Of a stretch of 64,000 bases of DNA, positions 9,395 through 21,501 are shown one piece after another; the stretch's first letter is position 1, and each line of letters begins with the position of its first letter. The DNA lies in contig CAJNOI010000286.1 of the NCBI GenBank assembly GCA_905250115.1, forward strand, positions 25,232-89,231, written 5' to 3'. Source of the stretch: Adineta steineri (Eukaryota; Rotifera; Eurotatoria; Adinetida; Adinetidae). The position numbers were made by a program, and so were the translations under genes. The notes beneath the pieces are model-generated. The model had not been told where the DNA came from. It saw nothing but the letters and a program-made list of their open reading frames with translations, and made no database searches.

Positions 9395-11270
9395 TTGCGA
9401 AGACGCTTTTTCCTTGTTGATATGTTACTTAGAGACAAATATATTCACAAACAGGACATTTTTTGTTATATGGAAAATAAATAATAATAAAAAATATAAA
9501 ACAATCGACTCAATAAAATTGGATTCGAAAAGAAAATAATCAATATTTAGTCGTAAATTAAATTTTTTTTTTAAAAGTAAACATAATTTAAGCCATTTTG
9601 CTCATATATAAATTAGATATTCATGCAATATATCAGTCAATTCTCACGTAATTTATATAGAAATAAAGAAAATTGAATAATTTTCCAAACTCAAACTCAC
9701 TGAATTTGGATTTTTCAATTTACTCTAACACGAAGTATTCTATTCTTCAGTGTTTGACTAATGAAAGAACATTATGATTTGTGAGTTAATAGGTGATCGT
9801 ATTTTTTTCATCAATGTAACAATGATCCAAATAATTGGGATCCATGTCTATATATGATAGCATTAATGAATGACAGAACAACTTGTTTATTAGATACATA
9901 AAAACAAACAGGTTTTTTCACTATTCTAAAATGAGTTAAATAAGTGTTTATCATAATAACACACTCTTAACTGTTTTTTTTTTCTCGAGGAAAAACATTT
10001 ATTCAGTAAAAATTTGCTTTTCTTTTCTTTTTCTTCGTTCATGTGCTGCTGTGATATATAATGTATGTTGCAAAAGAAGAAGACGTTAGTTGGACAATCT
10101 TTTTGATTATTTTCAAAAAGAAACGATAGAAACAGACAACTTCTGGAAAGATCTAGGTTTGATGTAATTACAAAAAGAAAAAAGGACATTACTCTATAAA
10201 AGTACATGTGTATTGAGTAAAACAATGATGATAATATGTGCAAACTTTCTATAGACGGAAAACGGCATCTCCATAATTACATTAGAAAAATTGCTAAACA
10301 AAGTTGATGACGTGTTTACTTTCTTTTAATATTTAAATGTATCATACATAACTACAAAATAGATGTTTTTTTTCAACGAGCAACTATTTATTTAACTTCT
10401 TTTATATTTTAATGACAGTGGATCGTCAATTGACGAGTATGCTTGAGTATGAATGAAGATGCTGTTTTTATCTCGCATCCACCCATCGCCCTGGGTTCTT
10501 ATTATTTTTTATTTAGAAAAAATATTATCCATTCAGAAAGATCATATGCTTGTGTTGAAATGTTATTTGAGAACAAATATATTCATAAAAAGACCTTTTA
10601 AGTTCTATGGAAAATGAATAAAGTCGATCATTAGTATCTAAACGGAGAATGATCAGGTGAGCTGTTTGATTAGACAAGAGAACCAAAACAAACTATACAG
10701 TCTTCTTAACTCAAACTCACTGCACTTGGATTTTTCGAGTGTCTATAACATACAGTAAAACAACATTTCAAAAATCTCGCATTTGTTTTTCTGTCGTACC
10801 GTTTCTATTCATCAATGTGATAATTATGATTGATATCTATGTATAATAGTGTAAATTGAGAACAAAACAATCAGTTTTTTCAGTATTGTAAAATAATTGT
10901 TTATCATAACAACACATTCTAACGTACTTTTTTCTCAATGAAAAATATTCATCCACTAAATGTTTTGCCTTTATTTTTCTTTTATTTATGTGTTGCTATG
11001 AAATGTTTTGTCTTCAAAGGAATAAAATCAGTTGGAAATTTTTTTCGATTTTTCTTCAGAAAAGAAATGATGGAAGCAGAAAGCTTCAGAAAACACCTGT
11101 CATTTATAATCACAATAACACAAACAATGTTGCTACGTTAAAAAGCACATCTAAATAAATAATTATGGCAAGGAAAAATTAACTTCTTTTGTGAATAGAA
11201 AACAGCATCGTCATGATTACATTAGAAAAATTGAGTTGATGCCATCTTTTCTTTCCTCTAATATTTTATC
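9395..11270. repeat. Diverged direct duplication in noncoding DNA
   Basis: Segments near 9395-10330 and 10510-11270 share many blocks in the same order: ACAAATATATTCA, AACTCAAACTCACTG with TTGGATTTTTC, TCATCAATGT, GTTTATCATAA with AACACA, and ATTACATTAGAAAAATTG. The copies differ by many substitutions and indels. No conserved frame links them, so this looks like an old tandem duplication of noncoding sequence. The remainder of 9214-12211 shows no gene. Confidence 0.6.
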
Positions 11271-11969
11271 AAATAAAAATATTCTTTCAAAATATGAATA
11301 TAATTATGAACAACTTCAAGATAAAAAATTATTTCTTTTTTTCTTCGTTTTATTCTAATGAAAATAGATTATGTAGTAAAGAATATATTAACAATATAAC
11401 ATTTATGGATAAATTTTATATCAATTGATTGTTTATCTGCATACTCTAAGAGAATATTACGATCATATTTGTTGTTCTAACTGTCATAGACCAAAAGATA
11501 TCAATGATAATTGACTGAATAATAACAATTCTAATCTTAATCATGAAGTGTCAGTTCAAAATAGAGTTAATAATGATACTACAAATGACAAAGTCTCTCT
11601 AAATATATATTATTACTGAGAAGAATCCTTTGATAAAAACTAAAATAAATCAAATATATATGAAATGAGAACGGCATTATAGTTATCTATTTTCTCCAAC
11701 ATTTTATAATACAAATACAAGAGTTTATAAGTGAAAAAACGATACCAATAATTTATACATTTAAAAGTCGTTCTAAAATCAAAAAGAAAAATAAAAGATT
11801 ATAGAAACAATTGCATAATTTTGAAGTAAAGAAAAATGGATTTTCTTATAAGTTAAAATGAGAAATCATGAAAAGAATATTTTATTCGTGTCAGAATTTA
11901 AAACAAAAGAAATATTTTTTATCGTAAAGTGCATAGCTTAGCTTGTAAAATGAAGCTGATCGACAGAGG

Positions 11970-12046
11970 AAGGGGTGTGGATGTGGATATTTATTCTTCA
12001 CTCGTCTATGTCTACACCCACACACCGATACTCCACACACACCCTC
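11970..12046. repeat. Telomere-like foldback
   Basis: The G-arm AGGGGTGTGGATGTGGA is followed by two C-rich blocks, TCTACACCCACACACC and TCCACACACACCCT, and ends CCCTCAAGATG. The same CATCTTGAGGG end occurs inverted at 26780. Confidence 0.7.
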
Positions 12047-12211
12047 AAGATGTTTTTTGAAACACTAGTTCCATGAGTTAAATATTTTTATTGAATATAA
12101 TTTCTTTATATCCTATGAAAATAGTTTATATCCAATATCATCTAATGAGCATATCTTATTTTTGTTTACAATAATTACAAATAAAAAAAGTAACAAGAAA
12201 AATCTTTTGTT

Positions 12212-14078
12212 CTAATTTTCTTCATCTTCATCTTCTGTCATATCAGCCATAATATCTTCTGATTGTTGTAATCCAACAATTGATTGTTGACTTAATACTA
12301 TATATGTTGTATCTCCAATATCTGTAGTAGTAGTAGTATCTTGATAATTAGTTGTATTTATCTATAAAAAAAAAGAAGTTTTTCGATGTTATATCATCGA
12401 GATTTCATTCATTAAAAAAATTTACTCGTTGTTTAGGATTAATAATTGATGTATGATCGTTATTAATATCAGATAAATTTGTAGTCGTTTGTAATGGTGA
12501 TGATGATGGTGCAGGACGTTTCTTTCCTCCTCGATTCAAACCAGTTGTATTTATTGTATATTGTCGATAAGACACAAGATCATCTTCATCCATTGTTGAT
12601 ATATCACTAATAAATACAAAAATACTATATTCGATTAACAAAAACATTTAATATTCATACTTTATACTTGGTTGAGATGCAGTAAAAGATGGATCAGTTT
12701 CACCTTCACGATTTGCAATTGTAGCAAATACAAAAATACCATCAAAATAAAATTCTTCTGCATCGAAACAGAAAATAATTGGTCTATAGAAAAATAATGT
12801 AAGTTTATAAATATTATACTAAGGGTCGATCATAAGTTATCCGATAATCTTTATTTCTTATCAATCACTCTGTATATTTACCGTCCACGACTATCGAAAA
12901 GTAATGTCATAGGTAAATTAAGTAAATCAGCTAAACCCAACAGAAACTAAATCAAAAATAGAATAAGTTTGATATAGATTCAAATAAATTGAAATTTTAT
13001 ACTTTGAATTCTCGTAAGCAAAATGTAATATCTGAATTATATTGAATATCATAATTAATAAATTCTCTTGGTTCACATACAACTTGAAAATTCATACTAT
13101 AAACAACACTATCATCTAAATATTAAAAAATTCTCATTTGATCTTTTTTTCATTTTTGTATAATTATACAAACCATCATGAACAATTTCATCACATTTTT
13201 TAATAATAAATTGATCTTTTGTTGCGCGAATTGTTATTTCATCCCATTTAGCTGGAAAATGTGCAGTTAATTCTTGTAAAGTTTTACTCATAATTGATAC
13301 ACTATTTTTATATGATTGTTTATCGAAACGTGCTTGAAGTTTTTCACAATCAATATAAAAACATGAATGAACTTTAACAATATCTAGATATTATTATTAG
13401 AAAAATAAAAATTGAAATATATTTTTTGTTGATTTAAACAAAATTTACTATATCGACAATGAAGTATAAATGATAAATTAGATTTATGATCATCAAATAC
13501 AAGTTCAAGTCGTGTTAGTTTACTTGATAAAACAGCATGTACAGCAGACATACATCGCTAAATAAATAAATAAATAAAACTTCTTAAAATTCGTATAAAA
13601 AAGAATAATATTGTAGGGAAACAAATTCATAGGAGTTATAAACGAGCGAAGCAATTCAATATGCAGGGTTTAACAAACAACTAATTCTCTTTTCTGATTA
13701 ATAGAAAATATACTTTAGCTGAAATTCGACATTTTATTTTTTCTCTTTGTATATCATCTTGTGGCCATTCTTCAAAAAATTCACGTTTAAATGTAATACA
13801 TGAATATGATGAACGTGATTGATTTGCTGTACGAAAACTTAACTAAAAACAAAAAAGAGAAATGAATTATTCAATCAATGAAAATTTAATTTACGCCATT
13901 TGTTTTGTTACTCAATTCAATATAAATTTCTTCTCCAAGTTTTGTTAAAACTTGTAATGTTTTACCAAAATCTATTACGTATGAAATAATTCAATGGATA
14001 ATTATTGAAATCAATCAAAATTCTCTTACGTCGAACATGTTCAGGTGGAAGAACAAAAATAAATTTTTTTTCTGTCAT
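12212..14078 (-). CDS. RAD9: RAD9 checkpoint clamp subunit
   Basis: Ten exons join in phase on the minus strand: 14078-14030, 13971-13895, 13842-13714, 13557-13449, 13383-13174, 13115-13003, 12946-12882, 12783-12661, 12606-12426 and 12361-12212, giving 401 residues (animal RAD9 is about 390). Diagnostic stretches are LTKLGEEIYIEL, LSFRTANQSRSSY, SCFYIDCEKLQARFD and LADLLNLPMTLLFDSRGRP followed by DGIFVFAT, which match the PCNA-like fold of RAD9. The last 130 residues form an acidic Ser/Thr/Gln-rich tail, as expected for the phosphorylated RAD9 tail that recruits TopBP1. The protein would act in the nucleus in the RAD9-RAD1-HUS1 ring, loaded at damaged DNA to activate ATR signalling. The start ATG lies 3 nt after an acceptor-like TTTTTATTTTAAG. 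It is the last of three closely packed genes. Confidence 0.93.
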
Positions 14079-14081
14079 TAT

Positions 14082-14096
14082 CTTAAAATAAAAATG
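14082..14096 (-). promoter_or_regulatory. Possible trans-splice acceptor before RAD9
   Basis: On the minus strand a pyrimidine-rich tract ends in AAG 3 nt before the RAD9 start codon. With only 126 bp to the stop of the gene upstream, it could be a spliced-leader acceptor or the 3' end of a 5'UTR intron. Confidence 0.45.
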
Positions 14097-14204
14097 AACC
14101 TTCATTTTCTTCGCTTGATTTATTTTATTTTATACATAATCATCATGAGAAAAAAAGAAAGAAAAACTAGCATGAATTACGCAAGGAAAAAAAGAATTTT
14201 TGTT

Positions 14205-14557
14205 TTAAGCAAGTGCCGATGATTCTTGTCGTCGTTTAGCAACATAAATTCGACGATTAGCACATGCAATACAATAAACATATTGATCATCCGAAACTAA
14301 AATAAATAATTTTAATATTTATAAATGTTTTGAAAACAAAATTCAATCAAACTTGTGAAACGTTTAAATGGTAATTGCATTTTTGGATGTACACTGATTT
14401 TAGCTGCACATAAAACTATTTTATAAAGTTGATTAGCAGCTTGTTCATTATTTTGTAAATCACCATGACTATGTTCAACTGAACCATCTTCATTCATAAT
14501 AAGATATCCGACACAATCAGGAACATTATCAAATACTTTATTTATCGATGTGCTCAT
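14205..14557 (-). CDS. LAMTOR4: LAMTOR4, Ragulator subunit
   Basis: Two exons (14557-14353 and 14296-14205) encode 98 residues; the human protein has 99. Matching features are the N-terminal VPDCVGYLIMNEDG, the GDLQNNEQAA motif (human GDLENDEQAA), LPFKRF and a C-terminal RRIYVAKRR. LAMTOR4 is a roadblock-fold subunit of Ragulator, which holds Rag GTPases on the lysosome surface for mTORC1 activation. Donor ACAA^GTTTGA and acceptor TATTTTAG agree in phase. I chose the ATG at 14557 because the longer frame upstream (from 14578) crosses an acceptor-like TTTCTTTTCAG directly abutting this ATG. Confidence 0.9.
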
Positions 14558-14572
14558 CTGAAAAGAAATATT
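14558..14572 (-). promoter_or_regulatory. Possible trans-splice acceptor before LAMTOR4
   Basis: The minus strand reads ATATTTCTTTTCAG immediately followed by the ATG. This is a strong 3' splice-site consensus with no upstream exon evident in the 84 bp to the preceding gene, which fits spliced-leader addition. Confidence 0.55.
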
Positions 14573-14641
14573 TAGCATTATTCTCTTGTTGTTATAAATA
14601 CATATATCAAAGTTTTTTATTTATGATTTTAAAAGATAAAA

Positions 14642-15827
14642 TTAAAGTTTCATCCAATTTTGAATATGATTATTATTGGATAATAACCATTGTTTCCCAT
14701 AATCAGGATTCATAAGACCAAGTAAACCACCAGTATGTAGAAATAAGATATTTTTATTATTATTATTAGAATATTGATCTAATTTTTTAGTTCGTAATTC
14801 TTCATGTAGACCCCATAAACATTTGCCTGTATAAACCGGATCAAAAATAATACCTGTTTCACTTATTATAGTACGTAAAAAACTGATTTGTTCATCTGTC
14901 ATACGACCATAACCTAAACCAACATAGGAATCAATAATATTAACAAGATTATTATTATTAATATGTTCTATTAAATGATCAAGTTCTAATTGATGAAGTA
15001 TTGTATTAAAATGAGTTTTAAAATAATTTTGATTATCTGATACAGCAAACGCATGAATACGTAAACGATTACCAGTAAAATAATTTCCAAGAACAAGTCC
15101 TTCCATTGTACCACCACTACTTACTGGTAGAACAAGATGACCAAGATTATATTTATCAATTAATGGAACAATTTCATTTATAAAACAATCAAGATATCCA
15201 AATAAACCAACTGTATCTGATCTAAATATATGTAATTCTTTATTATTATTATTATAAAAGAAATATATACCCTCCTATTGGAATGGAATAACATTTATCT
15301 TTTCCACCTAATTTATCTTCTAATTGTTTCATTCTTGGTTCAATTCCATCTTTAATATTAGCTTTTTTTGGTATTAAATATAATTTACTACCTAATAAAT
15401 AATTTAAAAGTACATTGCCTTGTAAAATTTGTTCATCGTGTTCATCACGATCAGTTCGAAGTAAAATATGAGCTTGTTTTTTAAATCGTGCAGCGAGAAC
15501 TGCAACGGCTTTACAATGATTACTATGTAATGATCCAGCTGTTATTATATGCTGACATTGTGAACGTGATAGAATATCAGCAAATAGAAATTCAAGTTTT
15601 CGTAATTTATTTCCACTTGCATATGAATCAAGTTGATCATCACGTTTTATATAAATATTAGCTGATGGAAATAATGACGATTGTAATTTTTCAATAGATG
15701 TTTCATGATTGATTAATGACAATCGATGTTTAGGTAAATATTTTGATTTTAATTCTTTACTATTAATTGGCAATGAATAAGATTTAAGAAGAGTAGAAGT
15801 AGAAGATGTTGATAATCGACGATACAT
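14642..15827 (-). CDS. PLP-dependent D-cysteine desulfhydrase / ACC deaminase family
   Basis: Two exons (15827-15271 and 15221-14642) give 378 residues. The fold-type II PLP family is recognised by KRDDQLDSYASGNKLRKLEF with the PLP lysine in GNKLRK, the SLHSNHCKAVAVLAARF helix, the phosphate-binding SSGGTMEG loop, and LHTGGLLGLM near the C-terminus. Family members split D-cysteine to pyruvate, sulfide and ammonia, or open the ring of aminocyclopropane carboxylate; the sequence alone does not decide which. The first 20 residues are Ser/Thr/Arg-rich and could be a mitochondrial presequence. The GG^GTATAT donor and ATATTTAG acceptor keep the motif IPIGG-SDTVG intact across the intron. Close relatives are mostly bacterial, fungal and plant, so acquisition by horizontal transfer with later intron gain is possible. 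It stands first in a compact three-gene cluster. Confidence 0.85.
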
Positions 15828-15839
15828 ATAAAAATAAAT

Positions 15840-15855
15840 CTGAAAGAAAAATAAT
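15840..15855 (-). promoter_or_regulatory. Possible acceptor upstream of desulfhydrase-like gene
   Basis: The minus strand reads TATTTTTCTTTCAG and then 12 nt to the ATG. It resembles the acceptor-like tracts before LAMTOR4 and RAD9. Confidence 0.4.
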
Positions 15856-16055
15856 TATTGTACTTCATGGTACTCGATGACATGACTAAACACGTTAGTG
15901 GTACTAAAAGGACAACATTTCATTACCTTGTATATAGAAGGAAACTAGGATCTCTATGTATCATTAAAATCGTTAGTAACTAACGAAGTCTTTTTTACTT
16001 GTCATTAAATATCTATGAACTTTGTTCAAAAGAGAAAAACAAAAGTATTTATATA

Positions 16056-16155
16056 NNNNNNNNNNNNNNNNNNNNNNNNNNNNNNNNNNNNNNNNNNNNN
16101 NNNNNNNNNNNNNNNNNNNNNNNNNNNNNNNNNNNNNNNNNNNNNNNNNNNNNNN
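16056..16155. other. Assembly gap (100 N)
   Basis: A run of exactly 100 N marks a scaffold gap of unknown true length. The first exon or exons of the ABC transporter that follows probably lie within or across it. Confidence 0.98.
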
Positions 16156-16189
16156 ATAGACATCTCTATTTGATAATATCATATTCTAG

Positions 16190-19100
16190 GGCAACAACGA
16201 CAATCAAGTCGATTGCATTATGCCGAATCATCCTGGACAAGGTGGATACAGATACCGCTGTTTTTATGGGTAACGCCTATTCTCTCCTTGGCTAATAAAC
16301 GTACGCTTGTCGACGACGATCTTAATGATCTCTCTATGAAAGATCAATGTTCCATCATATTGAATAGAGTAAATCAGTATAGTTCTAAATGGCCAGGCAC
16401 ATGGAATGTATTCAATCGGATATTTTTTAAAGATTTTTTGTCAAGTATGTTGTTTGTTTTACCTCTTAGTACATCTCGTATTGCACAGCCATTGCTTATT
16501 CGTCAAATTATTCTCTACATTAAAGATGAATCAGGATTGCCTGCTTATTCTGGTTATCTATATTCTATTGCTCTTTGCATTGCTGTACTTTTGCAAGCCA
16601 CTTGTCAACATCAAATCTTCTTTCGAAATACACGTGTAGGCATGCGAATTTCCAACGCATTCTCATCTGCCATCTATAAACATTTGTTGACCATAAATAC
16701 TGCAGCTCTTAACAATACTACTGCGGCTCAGACAATTAATTTAGTGGCGAATGATGCTGAGAAATTTGCAGAATTAAGCATTTTCATGCATGGTTTATTG
16801 GCAGTACCTCTGGAAGTTTTTTCAACGTTTGGTCTTGTTTGGTGGACCATTGGTTTACCGACATTATTCGGCTATGCAGTACTGCTTCTGATAATACCGA
16901 TTCAGTTCATATTCAGTAAAAAATTTGGCCGCTACAGAAAAGCCACAATGGCATGTACAGACAAACGTGTACAAACAATTAATGAACTTGTCAACGGATG
17001 TCAAATTATAAAAATGTACAATTGGGAAAAAGCCATGGAGCAACGAGTACTTGAAACACGCCAACAAGAACTTTCGAATATTCGCAAAGCGAACAACTTA
17101 AGAGCTCTCAATGTTGCTATGTCATTTATATCAATGCATTTGGTTTCTCTTGCTACATTTGGTGGTATGTGGTTAATGAGTCGAACATTGCTTCCAGAAA
17201 ATATATTCTCAACATTATCCTTCTTCACAATGGTCCGACTTCCATTATCCATTACAATGCCAGGCTTGATTGAAAAACTCAGTGAAGCTCGTATTTCTGC
17301 AAGACGAATCGATCAATTTATGCAACTAGATGTATTGACGAATAAATGTGAAAAAGTGAAAAATGAAAATGAGGAGCACGCAATTATAATGGAAAATGCA
17401 TCATTTTCTTGGAAAGATACTCCTTCTTTGTTTTCTCTCAATCTCAAAATTAGAAATGGTAACTTGATTGGAGTGAAAGGTAGCATCGGTGCTGGCAAAT
17501 CAACACTATTAGCTGCTATTCTCGGTGAGATCAATCTTGTTAGTGGAAAATTACAAGTACATGCTCAGTCGATTTCATATGCTCCACAATCAGCATGGAT
17601 ATTTGCTGATACTCTTCAAGCTAATATTCTACTGGGTAAACCAATCGATGAAGAACGTTACAATAATGTAATAAAAGCATGTTGTCTTGATATTGATCTA
17701 CAGAATTTTGGCGAAGTTGGTGATTTATTGATGATTGGCGACAAAGGAGTTAATTTAAGTGGAGGACAAAAAGCTCGAATATCACTTGCTCGTGCACTTT
17801 ATGCTGATGCTGACCTATATTTACTCGATGATCCACTTGCTGCTGTTGATCCTAAAGTGGCCAAAAGTATTTTTGATCAATGCATCGGCCCATATAGTCT
17901 CCTTCGTGGAAAAACTAGGATATTAGTTACACACCAGACACACTTATTAGTTGAAACAGATCAAATGTTTTACTTAGACAATGGACACATAGAAGAATTA
18001 CATATTGAACAACAAACGACAATCAAACCATCGAACGAAAAATCAGAAGCAGATGTATCTGACACCAAGGAAACCGATTGGAAACTTGACCCCTCCGCAG
18101 CTGATATGAATTCTATCGTAAAGAATGAGACATCGGTTAGTGGTTCCATCAAGTGGAATATTTGGCTAAAACTATTTACTGCACCTCCGTTACGTTGGTT
18201 CGGATTTTTGCTTATGATTATTTTAATGTTTGGTAATGAAGCTTTGTATGATTTTACAAATAGTTGGCTTGCTCTATGGTCGGGTAAAGATGGAAACGAA
18301 CAACGATCTTCATTTTATGCTTATATCTATCTTGGAGGTGTACTTTGTACATTGATTGTTACGTTAATACGTGTCGCCTATATTATTTATATTATGTTGT
18401 GTGGTTCGACCTATTTTCATAATCAAATGCTCAAAGGTATCTTATATACATCGTTACGTTTCTTTGAAAATAATCCAAGTGGACGAATCTTGAATCGGGC
18501 AAGTAAAGATCAACAAGTAGTAGATGAATCTTTACCTCTAGCTTTAATTGAAACTATGGAATACCTACTACTAACTTTGGGTTCTATTATAATCATTGGA
18601 ATGGCCAACCCATGGGTACTTCTAATTCTGATTCCATTGGCTCCCGCAGTTTTGTGGCTTCGTCGATTTTATATGCGTTCGAGTCGTCAACTCAAACGAC
18701 TAGAAAGTGTAACACGTAGTCCTATTTATACATTGTTCGCAACATCATTGGATGGACTCACTAGTATTCGTGCATTTCAAGTTCAAAATGATTTTTTAGA
18801 GAAATTCATCGAAAGAATTGATGCGAATTCACGAGCTTCGTTCATTCTCTCTGCAACTTCGTACTGGTTTGGTTTACGACTTGATTTTATGACATCTTTA
18901 CTCACTTTGGCTACTTGTATTCTTTCCGTAGCGTTGCGTCATCAAATCGATCGATCAACAGCAGCACTTAGTATAAGCTATTGCATTACTTTAACAGGTC
19001 TCTTTCAATGGGCTATACGACAATCAGCTGAAGCTGAAAATTTCATGACTAGTGCAGAACGTATTCATGAATATGGTCAACTAATATCAGAAAGTCAAGA

Positions 19101-20000
19101 GAACACTACTGACAATAATGTTCTCATTCAACCGGACAGCGATTGGCCCTCTCATGGTATTATCGAATTTAAAGATTATACTTTTCGCTACCGGCCAGAG
19201 CTCGATCCTGTACTTAAAAATCTTAATTTACGGATTGAGTCTAAGGAAAAAATTGGAATTATTGGTCGAACAGGTATGATTCCTTCATTTTAATAGATAT
19301 AAGAATTATAATAATATCATCCATTGCTGAGATCGTTTTTTTATGAACAGTGTTCTCTCCTTAGAATCTGGAATGCTGGAATATGCATTAATAGTTATCT
19401 TTATTAGTATCTGTTTTTATTCGTTTAGGTGCCGGAAAGTCATCACTTCTTCAAGCTCTCTTTCGACTTGTCAGCCAATCAGCAGTTAATGGAACTATTC
19501 TTATCGATGGCATCGATATTGGACGTTTGTCACTCGATTATCTTCGTTCTCATATAAGTGTTATTCCACAAGTACCCATACTTTTTTGCGGTACTCTTCG
19601 ATACAATATTGATCCATTCAAACAATTCACAGATGAAGAATGTCTTACAGCACTTGAAGCTGTTCAACTCAAATCATTGGTGCGCAACCATCCAGATGGA
19701 TTCCATATGTTGGTAGCTGAATCTGGTACAAATCTGAGTGCTGGTAAACGACAATTAATTTGTGTAGCTCGAGCAATTCTGAAGAGAAGTCACATATTAT
19801 TAATTGATGAAGCTACTGCAAATGTTGACTATGCAACTGATAAAATGATTCAGGAAGTAATTGCTGACAAATTTCGTGATCGTACCATATTAACTATTGC
19901 ACATCGATTAAACACAATAGTTAATAGTGATCGCATTCTCATGTTACAACAGGGAGAGGTTGCCTATTTTGATGTACCCAGTAATCTTAATCTAATGTAA
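16190..20000 (+). CDS. ABCC/MRP-type ABC transporter, 5' partial
   Basis: Exons 16190-19273 and 19429-20000 encode 1217 residues in the order TMD1, NBD1, TMD2, NBD2, the short (ABCC4-like) layout. The reading frame begins at an acceptor (ATATTCTAG) just after the gap, and no ATG precedes the conserved region. NBD1 has Walker A GSIGAGKST, Q-loop YAPQSAW, signature LSGGQKARISLARAL, Walker B LYLLDD and switch histidine VTHQ. NBD2 has Walker A GRTGAGKSS, split by the intron after GRTG, then IPQVPILFCGT, Walker B ILLIDEAT with the catalytic Glu, and IAHRL. The Asp in place of Glu after NBD1 Walker B is usual for ABCC proteins. The NBD2 signature reads LSAGKRQ, with Lys where Gln is expected. The protein would export organic anions or conjugates across a membrane. 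Confidence 0.92.
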
Positions 20001-21501
20001 TGTAATCGTGAAAAAACATGTTCTAATAATAGCGAAATAAAGTCCATGATTCTTTTATCTAAGATCTTAAAAGTAGCGAAGATTAAATATTCGATAGAAC
20101 GTGAATACTTTGCAACAGGCGGAAAATATCTTTCATAAATACGTTTAAGTCAACGCCGTATATATTTGATAATTTCTTGGATTTTCTACGTGTTTGTTTC
20201 GTTAAGAAAAACGAAGACGAAATTCTTTTTTCACAAGTGATTATTCTGAAGGGTGTGGATGTGGATAAGGGTGAAGGTCTGAATACCTAGCACACATGAG
20301 AATCTTATCAAAACTCAGACACCCACACACCCTAGATTACAAAATCTTCATTATTTTGTATAAGAGAACAGTAAGTTTTATTTGTTGAAGCAAGGTAATG
20401 TTCGGTTTTAGATTTTCATCGTAGTCAGCAAAGTATCTTTTGTCAATAAAAAGATTATTGTTTAATGATATTTACAAAAAATAATCGGGATTTAGTATTA
20501 ACAAAAAAAATTATTAACATAAGAAAATCATATTCTAGAATATATTATTTTTAAAAGAGAAAACAACTAAAAATCATAAAAGAGGAAACATGTTTTCATT
20601 AACAAGTAAACGCAAATGCTTTTCTAATTAATCATGGAACAGAAGCTACAATTTACATTTTCTTTATCAATTTAAGGAAAAAAAAGGAAACTGATTTTTT
20701 TTCATCATTTACTGTAGATAATAGTTAGTCAGTAGGAGGTAAAGCATAAGCTTAACAAAAAATAATATTTTTTAATTCTTTACAAACGCTTTTTATCGTT
20801 TGTTAAATAGTGCTACACCAGAAAATATCTCTCCTTTTTTTCTTTGCTACTTGTTTTTTTTACCCATATATATTTTCTGTTTGTTGCTATCTAGCATTTA
20901 AAAAGTCTCAACGGACATGTATGGCTTATTCTTTTGATAATTTTCGATGCGATACACGGTATTGTATACAGACGACAATGCACTTTTCAATGTAGAAATA
21001 CGATTTTCATAAAATATCCTGGGAGTCAAAGGATTCTAAGCATTTTATCCCTTGTATTTTAAGTAGTCTATTGTTTAATGATTTAGCAGATATTAGTTTT
21101 CTATCGATTGATAAATTAGCTATTAACCGAATCAAAATCATTTCAAGTAATATTATATTCATACCTAAGACTATAAATATTTTGAATAATTGTAAGAAAA
21201 CTATTAAATGGAAATCGGTAGCGGGTAATATTTAATATTTATCTAATTTCTGATTTTTTGGGATTTAGTTTATATCCCGATAGGTACTATGACAGACTGA
21301 AATAAAAGTAAGCTGATTTTTCTAGAAAATTATCTCTAACTAAAATATTGCGAAAACAATAAATTTAATTTGTATATGAAACTATAATAACATATATATA
21401 TATATATAACTTTTTTAGATTATTAATTGAATAACTTCATCGTTTTATAAAGTTAAGAAATCATCCATTACCTGTTACGTCGTCGATTGCTAGTTGGAAA
21501 A
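20001..21501. other. Intergenic, AT-rich
   Basis: It holds one telomere-like foldback (20249-20333) and a short AT dinucleotide run near 21395-21410. I see no gene in the rest. Confidence 0.5.
20249..20333. repeat. Telomere-like foldback
   Basis: The G-arm AAGGGTGTGGATGTGGATAA and the C-arm CACCCACACACCCT lie about 45 bp apart. It has the same architecture as the other family members. Confidence 0.7.

Noticed and set aside
9926..11141. Phe-rich small frames in the duplicated noncoding region
   Set aside because: The frame is not kept between the two copies and composition is low complexity.
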